DNA of 5,199 bases. Source: Verrucomicrobia bacterium UBA4286. GTDB lineage: Bacteria; Verrucomicrobiota; Kiritimatiellia; RFP12; UBA1067. The notes under the pieces are model-generated. The model did not search any database, had not been told where the DNA came from, and worked only from the letters and a program-made list of their open reading frames with translations. The position numbers and the translations under genes were made by a program. Below are positions 1 through 5,199 of this stretch, piece by piece; position 1 is the first letter of the stretch, and each line of letters opens with the position of its first letter. The DNA is taken from assembly GCA_002395905.1 (NCBI GenBank), contig DGVK01000183.1:1-5199 (forward strand), given 5' to 3'.

Positions 1-218
1 GCGACCACCAGGAGTGCTACGCCGAAGTCGGCTCACAGGCGATCAGCTACACGACGGGTGTCCCGGCGATGATCGGTGCGAAGATGTTCCTTGAAGGAAA
101 GTGGACAGAGAAGGGCGTTCACACATGCGAGGAGTTCAATCCCGATCCTTTCATGGCGGAGCTTAACGTTCAGGGCCTGCCGTGGAAGGAGACGTTCGAT
201 CCGGTGAAAGTTGATTGA
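1..218 (+). CDS. Carboxynorspermidine/carboxyspermidine dehydrogenase, C-terminal fragment (5' truncated)
   Basis: This is the last 71 codons of a saccharopine dehydrogenase-like enzyme; the reading frame begins at base 3 and stops at TGA 216-218. Family role: reductive condensation of aspartate beta-semialdehyde with putrescine or 1,3-diaminopropane, using NADPH, to give carboxyspermidine or carboxynorspermidine in the cytosol. The visible tail has the block I associate with the C-terminus of this family: SQAISYTTGVPAMIGAKM, then GKW, an EEFNPDPFM segment and GLPW close to the end. The Rossmann NADPH-binding domain would lie upstream, outside the window. The gene directly downstream encodes the matching decarboxylase, which strongly supports this assignment over a lysine-pathway saccharopine dehydrogenase. 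The choice between the spermidine and norspermidine product cannot be read from this fragment. Confidence 0.88.
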   Translation, partial: DHQECYAEVGSQAISYTTGVPAMIGAKMFLEGKWTEKGVHTCEEFNPDPFMAELNVQGLPWKETFDPVKVD

Positions 219-220
219 TG
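216..220 (+). other. TGATG stop/start overlap (translational coupling)
   Basis: The dehydrogenase stop TGA (216-218) shares its last base with the decarboxylase ATG (218-220). Only a weak purine-rich stretch (GGTGA, 203-207) lies upstream at a long spacing, so no good independent ribosome binding site is present. Termination-reinitiation by the same ribosomes is the likely way the decarboxylase is translated. That is inference from the arrangement. Confidence 0.7.
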
Positions 221-1363
221 CCTCGCTACATCATAGACGAATGCGCCCTGAGGCGCAACCTTGAAATCCTGAAGGGCGTCTCCGACAGGACAGGCGTTAA
301 GATCCTCCTTGCGCAGAAGGCGTTCTCGTGCGCGGCGGTGTATCCTCTTTGCGCGAAGTATCTTGCCGGAACCACGGCAAGTTCGCTCTTCGAGGCGAAG
401 CACGGCCACGACATGTTCGGCGGCGAAACGCATGTTTTCGCGCCTGCGTTCGCGCCGGAGGAGATCGACGAACTGCTGGGGCTTGTCGATCACATCGTCT
501 TCAACTCTCCGCGCCAGGTGGCGCTTTACGGTGAAAAAGCCCGCGGGTGCGGCGTCTCTGCAGGTCTTAGGGTCAATCCCGAAGTGTCCGTCGCGACGAC
601 GGCGGCGTACGATCCGTGCAGGCCCGGTTCGCGTCTCGGCGTGACTCGCGCCGCCATCGATGCGCAGCCTGCCGGGGCGCGGCTTGCGGAGATGATCGAC
701 GGACTTCACTTCCACTGTCTCTGCGAGCAGGGGGTCGAGGAGCTGAAGAAGGTGCTTGCAGGATTCGAGGAGAGGTTCGGCGATATTCTGTCCGATATGA
801 AGTGGGTGAACATGGGTGGCGGTCATCATATAACACGTTGCGGCTATGATGTGGACGGTCTCGTGGAACTGCTTGACGGCTTTCGCGCAAGGCATCCAAA
901 TCTTGAGGTCTACCTTGAGCCAGGCGAGGCCGTCGCGCTCGACTCCGGCACGCTCGAGGCGCGCATTCTTGAGATTCAGCCGTCTGGCGCGAACGGCGTC
1001 GCCAACGCCATTCTAGACGCGAGCGCGGCCTGCCATATGCCTGACGTCATCGAGATGCCGTATACGCCGCGCGTGACGGGCGCGGTGACGGTCTCGCCGG
1101 GCTGCGCTGCAGCGCAGCCGTTCACATACAGTTTCGGCGGCCCGACCTGCCTTGCCGGCGACGTGATCGGGACTTACTCGTTCGACCACCCTCTTGCCGA
1201 AGGTGATGTCGTTGTCTTTGAGGACATGGCTATATATTCAATGGTGAAGAACAATACTTTCAACGGCGTCAATCTGCCGCAGATAGCGCTGAGGCGCGAA
1301 GACGGCACGATCGAGACGCTGCGCTCGTTCGGCTATGACGACTTTGCATGCCGCCTCGGATAG
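218..1363 (+). CDS. nspC: Carboxynorspermidine/carboxyspermidine decarboxylase
   Basis: This PLP-dependent decarboxylase of the alanine racemase-like fold (fold III) has 381 residues, about the usual size for NspC. It removes CO2 from carboxynorspermidine or carboxyspermidine to give norspermidine or spermidine. Visible landmarks: the PLP-lysine segment AQKAFS (K34) at the end of the first barrel strand; HFHCLCEQ (164-171); the glycine-rich phosphate-binding GGGHH (200-204); EPGEAV (234-239), typical of this decarboxylase subgroup; CLAGD (311-315), with the C-terminal active-site cysteine; and a Tyr/Asn-rich tail around Y340 to G350 (YSMVKNNTFNG). I chose ATG 218 rather than the in-frame TTG at 215 because the ATG overlaps the upstream stop and gives the usual MPRYIIDE-like N-terminus. 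It follows its pathway partner directly and was probably co-transcribed with it. Substrate preference cannot be settled from sequence alone; spermidine synthesis is the commoner role in gut anaerobes. Confidence 0.93.
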   Translation: MPRYIIDECALRRNLEILKGVSDRTGVKILLAQKAFSCAAVYPLCAKYLAGTTASSLFEAKHGHDMFGGETHVFAPAFAPEEIDELLGLVDHIVFNSPRQVALYGEKARGCGVSAGLRVNPEVSVATTAAYDPCRPGSRLGVTRAAIDAQPAGARLAEMIDGLHFHCLCEQGVEELKKVLAGFEERFGDILSDMKWVNMGGGHHITRCGYDVDGLVELLDGFRARHPNLEVYLEPGEAVALDSGTLEARILEIQPSGANGVANAILDASAACHMPDVIEMPYTPRVTGAVTVSPGCAAAQPFTYSFGGPTCLAGDVIGTYSFDHPLAEGDVVVFEDMAIYSMVKNNTFNGVNLPQIALRREDGTIETLRSFGYDDFACRLG

Positions 1364-1374
1364 GCGATTCGGAC

Positions 1375-1380
1375 AAGGAG
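1375..1380 (+). promoter_or_regulatory. Ribosome binding site of the phosphohexomutase gene
   Basis: AAGGAG lies 7 bases before ATG 1388 in the 24-base gap after the decarboxylase stop. It is a near-consensus Shine-Dalgarno and fixes the start of the downstream gene. No promoter-like or terminator-like element is seen in this gap, which favours read-through transcription. Confidence 0.8.
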
Positions 1381-1387
1381 ACTGATT

Positions 1388-2752
1388 ATGAGTTTTTTCA
1401 AGGCGTATGACATGAGAGGACGCTACGGCGTCGATTTCAATGACGAGTTGGTCGGAAAGATAGGTGCGGCTCTGCCGAAGGTTGTCGGCGGCGTGCGCTG
1501 GCTCGTAGGACGCGACGTGCGCACGAGTTCACCCGCTGTGCGCAATGCGCTCGTCGGCGGTCTCGCGTCGTCCGGCGCAGAGGTTACAGACCTCGGGCTA
1601 TGCACGACGCCGATGGTATATTTCTTCACCGCAGAGGACGGCTTTGACGGTTCTGTCATGGTGACGGCGTCGCACAACCCTGCAGAAGACAACGGCCTTA
1701 AAGTTTCAAAGAAGACGTCTCTGCCTGTAGGTTATGCCGACGGACTGAACGAAGTCGAGCGCATTGTCGCGGCGGAAGGTTTCGTGCCGGTCTGCGAGGC
1801 GTCTGCAAAAGTCCTGCCGGACGCGCTCGCGCGCTATGTCGCGTGGCAGAGGAAGGCCGTGAACGACTCGCTTCTCGCGGGGTTAAAGTATGCGGTCGAC
1901 TGCTCGAACGGCATGGCGTCGATCCTTGCACGCGACCTCTTCCCCGGCGCGACGCTCCTCAACGACTCGCCCGACGGTACATTCCCCGCTCACAGTCCGA
2001 ACCCGTTGAAGGCTGAAGCGCGCGAGCAGATCGCGTCGGTTGTCCGCAGAGATGGTCTGGACTTCGGTGTGATTTTCGACGGCGACGCCGACAGATGCAT
2101 GTTCGTCGACGAGCGCGGTGAATTCGTGCAGCCCGACTATCTCATACCGATCGTCGCGAGGGCAACGGCGCGTGCGGCAGAGGCGCGCGGAGAATCAAGA
2201 GCGGGATGCAAAGTGATCCACGATGTCCGCACAAGCCGCGGCGCTACAGAGGTCTTGAGAGAAGACGGTTTCGAGCCGGTGATGGTTCCTGTGGGGCATG
2301 CGTTCGCCAAACCGGCGCTGCGCAGATGCGGCGCGCTTTGCGGCGGCGAACTCGCCGGGCATTACTATTTCGCCGAATTCTTCGGGTGCGATTCGGGCGT
2401 TCTTGCGGCACGTCGCATCATCGCCGAGGCGGTGCGCGCGAAGGCGCTCGGCATGACCTTTTCGCAGATGATGTCGCCGATATCAGACCGCTATGCAAAT
2501 TCGGGCGAGATGAACTTTCGTGTCGAAGACAAAGACGCCGCGATTGCGCGCGCGCTCAAGATCGCCGGGGAGCGGCTGCCTGTGCAGGTGGCGCGCACGG
2601 ATATGGATGGCGTGAGAATCGACTTTGCAGAGGGCTGGTTCAATATTCGAAAGTCCAACACAGAGCCGTATCTGCGGCTTGTGGCGGAGTGCGACAGCGC
2701 GGCGCGGCTTGAAGAGTGGACGGGGCTTCTCAAAGAGGTTATCGAGGGCTAG
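1388..2752 (+). CDS. Phosphomannomutase/phosphoglucomutase (alpha-D-phosphohexomutase family)
   Basis: The product has 454 residues, the normal length for bacterial PMM/PGM (AlgC/ManB type). The reaction is reversible transfer of phosphate between the 1 and 6 positions of mannose or glucose through a phosphoserine enzyme and a bisphosphorylated intermediate; it supplies mannose-1-P or glucose-1-P for GDP-mannose, surface polysaccharide or glycogen synthesis. All four domain signatures are present in order: catalytic serine loop TASHNP (S95), Mg2+ loop DGDADR (231-236), sugar-specificity loop GELAGH (320-325), and C-terminal phosphate-binding RKSNTEP (421-427). The N-terminal YDMRGRYG (residues 7-14) also fits. 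The specificity loop has the glutamate expected for PMM/PGM but Ala where AlgC has Ser. Phosphoglucosamine mutase is less likely given the loop and the N-terminal sequence. The start is supported by AAGGAG upstream, and the next gene begins 3 bases after the stop. Mannose versus glucose preference is not resolved. Confidence 0.92.
   Translation: MSFFKAYDMRGRYGVDFNDELVGKIGAALPKVVGGVRWLVGRDVRTSSPAVRNALVGGLASSGAEVTDLGLCTTPMVYFFTAEDGFDGSVMVTASHNPAEDNGLKVSKKTSLPVGYADGLNEVERIVAAEGFVPVCEASAKVLPDALARYVAWQRKAVNDSLLAGLKYAVDCSNGMASILARDLFPGATLLNDSPDGTFPAHSPNPLKAEAREQIASVVRRDGLDFGVIFDGDADRCMFVDERGEFVQPDYLIPIVARATARAAEARGESRAGCKVIHDVRTSRGATEVLREDGFEPVMVPVGHAFAKPALRRCGALCGGELAGHYYFAEFFGCDSGVLAARRIIAEAVRAKALGMTFSQMMSPISDRYANSGEMNFRVEDKDAAIARALKIAGERLPVQVARTDMDGVRIDFAEGWFNIRKSNTEPYLRLVAECDSAARLEEWTGLLKEVIEG
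2744..2748 (+). promoter_or_regulatory. Ribosome binding site of the PHP-domain gene, inside the preceding CDS
   Basis: GAGGG sits 7 bases before ATG 2756 and lies within the last codons of the phosphohexomutase gene. With only 3 bases between stop and start, the two genes are almost certainly on one transcript and possibly translationally coupled. Confidence 0.65.
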
Positions 2753-2755
2753 ACT

Positions 2756-3610
2756 ATGACAATCGACTTCCATGTTCATTCCACTGCGAGCGACGGGACG
2801 TTTTCGCCGGCCATGCTGGCCGAGAAGGCGAGGGGCTTCGCAGCGTTCGCGCTCACCGACCATGACAATATGGACGGCGTCGCAGAATGCCGCGAGGCGT
2901 GCGCGAGAGCGGGCGTTCCGTTCGTCGCAGGAATAGAGCTTTCCATCGAGCCGGGAGAAGGCTTTGACAAGTTCCATCTTCTCGGCCTCGGCGTCGACCC
3001 GTCGAATGAAAAACTTAAACGCTTCCTGCGTCGCATACTCGACGGAAGAAACGCGCGCAACGCGACGATACAGGAGAACTTCCGCCGGCTCGGGATAGAA
3101 ATGACCGGTATTGAGGCTTATGCGCACGGAGAGGTTCTGGCGCGGCCCCACTTCGCACGGTGGCTCATGGAGCACGGCTATGCCAAAAGCGTCATGGAGG
3201 CCTTCGAACGTTATCTGCTGCCTGATTCGCCGGCAGAGACGCGCTGCTACGAGGAACGCTGGCATCCGGCGCAGGCCGACGCATTCGCGGCGGTGCACGG
3301 CGCGGGAGGACTGTGCGTAATGGCCCATCCTAAATACTGGCGCCGCACATGGAAGACGACCGGGCCTGACTACGCAGACGCAGAGCGCGAGCTTGCGCGA
3401 CTCAAGGAGGCGGGGCTCGACGGACTTGAATCGCTCTACCAGGCGAACACGTCCAGCGAAGACGTCGAATTCACGCGAATCGCGTCAAAGCTCGGTCTTC
3501 TCGCTACGGCAGGCAGCGATTTCCACGGTTCAAACAAGCCGACGATACCTCTTGGGATGGAAGTTTCGGAGTCTTTCGCCCGCCCTGTTCTCGCCGCGCT
3601 TTCGCGTTGA
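2756..3610 (+). CDS. PHP-domain metal-dependent phosphoesterase (YciV/TrpH, RNase AM-like)
   Basis: The 284-residue length is typical of stand-alone YciV/TrpH-type PHP proteins. The whole PHP metal set can be seen: HVH (H6, H8), D13, TDHD (H36), GIE (E61), H74, AHP (H191), and GSDFHG (D255, H257). An inserted helical region (about 85-175) with ARPHFARWL (R130-P131-H132) matches the YciV/TrpH subgroup and separates it from HisJ histidinol phosphatase and the PHP domain of DNA polymerases. Characterised relatives are E. coli RNase AM (a 5'-3' exonuclease that trims 5' ends of rRNAs and short RNAs) and a 3',5'-nucleotide bisphosphatase/AMP phosphatase. A cytosolic hydrolase acting on pAp-like nucleotides or oligoribonucleotides is therefore the best inference, but substrate is not determined by sequence. 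No signal peptide or membrane segment is seen. It overlaps nothing and follows the phosphohexomutase by 3 bases, suggesting operon membership without an obvious functional tie. Confidence 0.86.
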   Translation: MTIDFHVHSTASDGTFSPAMLAEKARGFAAFALTDHDNMDGVAECREACARAGVPFVAGIELSIEPGEGFDKFHLLGLGVDPSNEKLKRFLRRILDGRNARNATIQENFRRLGIEMTGIEAYAHGEVLARPHFARWLMEHGYAKSVMEAFERYLLPDSPAETRCYEERWHPAQADAFAAVHGAGGLCVMAHPKYWRRTWKTTGPDYADAERELARLKEAGLDGLESLYQANTSSEDVEFTRIASKLGLLATAGSDFHGSNKPTIPLGMEVSESFARPVLAALSR

Positions 3611-3632
3611 AGTGCGCAGTCGGGAAGAAATG

Positions 3633-3641
3633 TGGTATAAT
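3633..3641 (+). promoter_or_regulatory. Extended -10 promoter for iorA
   Basis: TGG-TATAAT (TATAAT at 3636-3641, TG at 3633-3634) is a perfect extended -10 element in the 73-base gap between the PHP gene and iorA. At 16-17 bases upstream there is no good -35 hexamer (TGCGCA at 3613-3618 is the best), which is what is expected when a TGn extension substitutes for it. Transcription should start near 3647-3650, giving a leader of about 35 bases. The -10 lies in a small inverted repeat, GTATA-A-TATAC (3635-3645). Confidence 0.75.
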
Positions 3642-3673
3642 ATACACTTCACGACAAAAAGGCAACGAAGATA

Positions 3674-3679
3674 AGAGGA
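3674..3679 (+). promoter_or_regulatory. Ribosome binding site of iorA
   Basis: AGAGGA lies 4 bases before ATG 3684, in a purine- and A-rich leader. The spacing is slightly short but acceptable, and it fixes the iorA start because the translation from this ATG begins with the normal family N-terminus (MKKFLSANEAVA). Confidence 0.65.
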
Positions 3680-3683
3680 ACAA

Positions 3684-5199
3684 ATGAAGAAGTTTCTTAG
3701 TGCGAATGAAGCCGTCGCGCACGCCGCGGCGCAGGCAGGTTGTGCAGTGGCGTCTGCGTATCCAGGGACGCCCTCTACGGAGATTCTGGAGAACATAGCG
3801 AAGTTCAAGGACACCGTGAAGTGCGAGTGGGCCGTGAACGAGAAGGTCGCGATGGAAACCGCAATCGGTGCATCGATGGCCGGCGGCCGCGCGCTTACAG
3901 CGATGAAGCACGTAGGGCTAAACGTTGCGATGGATCCGTTGATGACCTTTACATACGTCGGAGCCACCGGCGGAATGGTGATCGTCTCGGCCGACGACCC
4001 CGGTATGCATTCGTCGCAGAACGAGCAGGACAACAGGAACATCGCCAAGTTCGCGCGTGCGCCGCTCTTCGAGCCGTCCGACAGCCAGGAGGCCTACGAC
4101 ATGACGCTCGCCGCATTCGAGGCGTCCGAGAAGTTCCACGTTCCGGCGTTCATCCGCCTTACTACGCGCACGAGTCATTCGAGCTCGCTCGTGGAGCTTG
4201 GCGATTTCAATCCGAAGCCGCGCGAACTAATCCCCTACGAGAAGAACATACGCCAGCGTCTGCCGGTTCCAATGTTCGCGCGCGGTCACCGTATCGCCGC
4301 GCAGGAGCGCACGGCCGCGATGGAGGCAGCGAGCGTCGCTTCGCCGCACAACCGCATGGAGAAGGGGCGCACGGACCTCGGCTTTGTGACGAGCGCGGTC
4401 GCCTACCAGTATGTAAAGGAGATATTCCCGGAATATTCGATTCTCAAGCTCGGCTGGACGAATCCGCTACCCAGGGCGCTTGTCGCCGATTTCGCAAAGA
4501 GCGTCGAGAGACTCGTCGTCGTTGAAGAGCTCGATCCGTTCCTTGAAGAGCAGGTGAAGGCGATGGGAATCAAGGTCGCGGAGCACAAGACCGAGCTCAA
4601 CATGCTTGAACTCAACGCCGACCGTCTGCAGAATCTGCGGCACGAGCTCGTCGGTGATGTTCCAGAGGCGAAGAGCACCGCCATCGACGCGACGCTTCCG
4701 ACAAGGCCGCCTGTGCTCTGCGCAGGGTGCGGGCACCGCGGGGTCTTTTATGTGCTGAGCAAACTCGGCGCGACCGTCACGGGCGATATCGGCTGCTACA
4801 CGCTCGGCGCATTTCCTCCGCTCAACGCGATGGATACGACGATCTGCATGGGTGCGTCGATAGGCAACGCCGCCGGCATGAAGAAAGCGGGTATGAAGGG
4901 CCGTATCTGTGCGGTGCTCGGCGACTCCACATTCTTCCACAGCGGCATGACCGGTATTCTTTCGGCGCTCTACAACGGGACGCCCGTCACTACCGTCGTG
5001 CTCGACAACCGCATAACGGCGATGACCGGCCATCAGGACAATCCTGGAACAGGGAAAACTCTCGCCGGCGACCCTGCACCTGTGACGGAGATAGGCGACA
5101 TAGCAAGGGCGATGGGATATAAGAAGGTCGTCAAAGTGTCGGCCGACGATCTCGGCGGGCTTGAGAAGGTTCTCAAGGACGCGATGGACGGCGACGAGG
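3684..5199 (+). CDS. iorA: Indolepyruvate:ferredoxin oxidoreductase, alpha subunit (3' truncated)
   Basis: The frame is open from ATG 3684 to the window edge: 505 whole codons of a protein usually about 580-620 residues long. IorA with IorB oxidatively decarboxylates aryl pyruvates (indolepyruvate, phenylpyruvate, hydroxyphenylpyruvate) to aryl-acetyl-CoA, passing electrons to ferredoxin; it works in aromatic amino acid breakdown in anaerobes and is oxygen-sensitive. The N-terminal pyrimidine-binding domain shows AYPGTPSTE (25-33), AVNEKVAMET (50-59), MKHVGLNV (74-81) and DDPGMHSSQNEQDNR (104-118). A central domain (about 229-330) contains VVEELDP. The C-terminal thiamine diphosphate domain begins with CAGCGHRG (346-353), followed by GDIGCYTLG (367-375) and the TPP-Mg motif from GDS (413-415) to N442. 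The C-terminal ferredoxin-like domain with two CxxCxxCxxxC clusters should follow beyond the window, and iorB is expected next. It has its own promoter. Related 2-oxoacid oxidoreductases (pyruvate, 2-oxoisovalerate) have a different subunit layout. Confidence 0.94.
   Translation, partial: MKKFLSANEAVAHAAAQAGCAVASAYPGTPSTEILENIAKFKDTVKCEWAVNEKVAMETAIGASMAGGRALTAMKHVGLNVAMDPLMTFTYVGATGGMVIVSADDPGMHSSQNEQDNRNIAKFARAPLFEPSDSQEAYDMTLAAFEASEKFHVPAFIRLTTRTSHSSSLVELGDFNPKPRELIPYEKNIRQRLPVPMFARGHRIAAQERTAAMEAASVASPHNRMEKGRTDLGFVTSAVAYQYVKEIFPEYSILKLGWTNPLPRALVADFAKSVERLVVVEELDPFLEEQVKAMGIKVAEHKTELNMLELNADRLQNLRHELVGDVPEAKSTAIDATLPTRPPVLCAGCGHRGVFYVLSKLGATVTGDIGCYTLGAFPPLNAMDTTICMGASIGNAAGMKKAGMKGRICAVLGDSTFFHSGMTGILSALYNGTPVTTVVLDNRITAMTGHQDNPGTGKTLAGDPAPVTEIGDIARAMGYKKVVKVSADDLGGLEKVLKDAMDGDE

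Noticed and set aside
170..895. Minus-strand open frame of 241 codons opposite the decarboxylase
   Set aside because: Antisense to conserved nspC motifs (K34, HFHCLCE, GGGHH); the translation is Arg-rich and low in recognisable features.
1364..1387. Possible promoter or terminator between nspC and the phosphohexomutase gene
   Set aside because: The 24-base gap contains only the AAGGAG ribosome binding site; there is no hairpin, T tract or -10-like hexamer.
2483..3328. Long minus-strand open frame of 281 codons opposite the phosphohexomutase and PHP genes
   Set aside because: It is antisense to two well-supported genes with complete motifs, its translation is rich in Arg, Ala and Cys with no recognisable domain, and strong G/C third positions in the true genes routinely leave such open antisense frames.
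3595..3606. Small CGCG-CTTT-CGCG hairpin at the end of the PHP gene as a possible terminator
   Set aside because: Only four base pairs, inside the coding sequence, and with no following T tract; it is common in GC-rich coding DNA. Rho-dependent or no termination before iorA is equally possible.
3607..3612. TTGAAG as a -35 box for the iorA promoter
   Set aside because: It is 23 bases from the TATAAT hexamer, too far for a sigma-70-type spacer of about 17; the TGn extension explains the promoter better.
3740..4525. Plus-strand open frame of 261 codons in another frame within iorA
   Set aside because: It overlaps the iorA frame, which has an unbroken family signature over 505 codons; the alternative translation is Arg-rich with no domain.

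Overview
The window carries five protein-coding genes, all on the + strand and packed almost without gaps. Two are cut by the window edges. Base composition is fairly GC-rich, with strong G/C at third codon positions. The gene content (an alternative, carboxylated-intermediate polyamine route plus an oxygen-sensitive 2-oxoacid:ferredoxin oxidoreductase) suggests an anaerobic bacterium. A gut-associated member of the Verrucomicrobiota/Kiritimatiellota/Lentisphaerota group is a guess from overall style, not something the sequence proves.

Layout. (1) 1-218: C-terminal end of carboxynorspermidine/carboxyspermidine dehydrogenase (saccharopine dehydrogenase-like). (2) 218-1363: carboxynorspermidine/carboxyspermidine decarboxylase (NspC), overlapping the previous stop by one base. 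(3) 1388-2752: phosphomannomutase/phosphoglucomutase-family enzyme. (4) 2756-3610: PHP-domain phosphoesterase of the YciV/TrpH (RNase AM / 3',5'-nucleotide bisphosphatase) type. (5) 3684-5199 and beyond: IorA, alpha subunit of indolepyruvate:ferredoxin oxidoreductase, missing its C-terminal ferredoxin domain because the window ends.

How they fit together. Genes 1 and 2 catalyse consecutive steps: NADPH-dependent condensation of aspartate semialdehyde with a diamine, then decarboxylation of the carboxylated polyamine to spermidine or norspermidine. Gene spacings (1-base overlap, 24 bases, 3 bases) suggest that genes 1 to 4 form one transcript, although genes 3 and 4 have no known biochemical tie to polyamines. 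The 73-base gap before iorA holds a near-ideal extended -10 promoter (TGGTATAAT), so iorA probably starts a new transcription unit, with iorB expected downstream.

I see no RNA gene, mobile element, CRISPR array, repeat family or convincing terminator. Most of the window is ordinary housekeeping and accessory metabolism. The points worth a second look are the coupled polyamine pair, its linkage to genes 3 and 4, and the iorA promoter.
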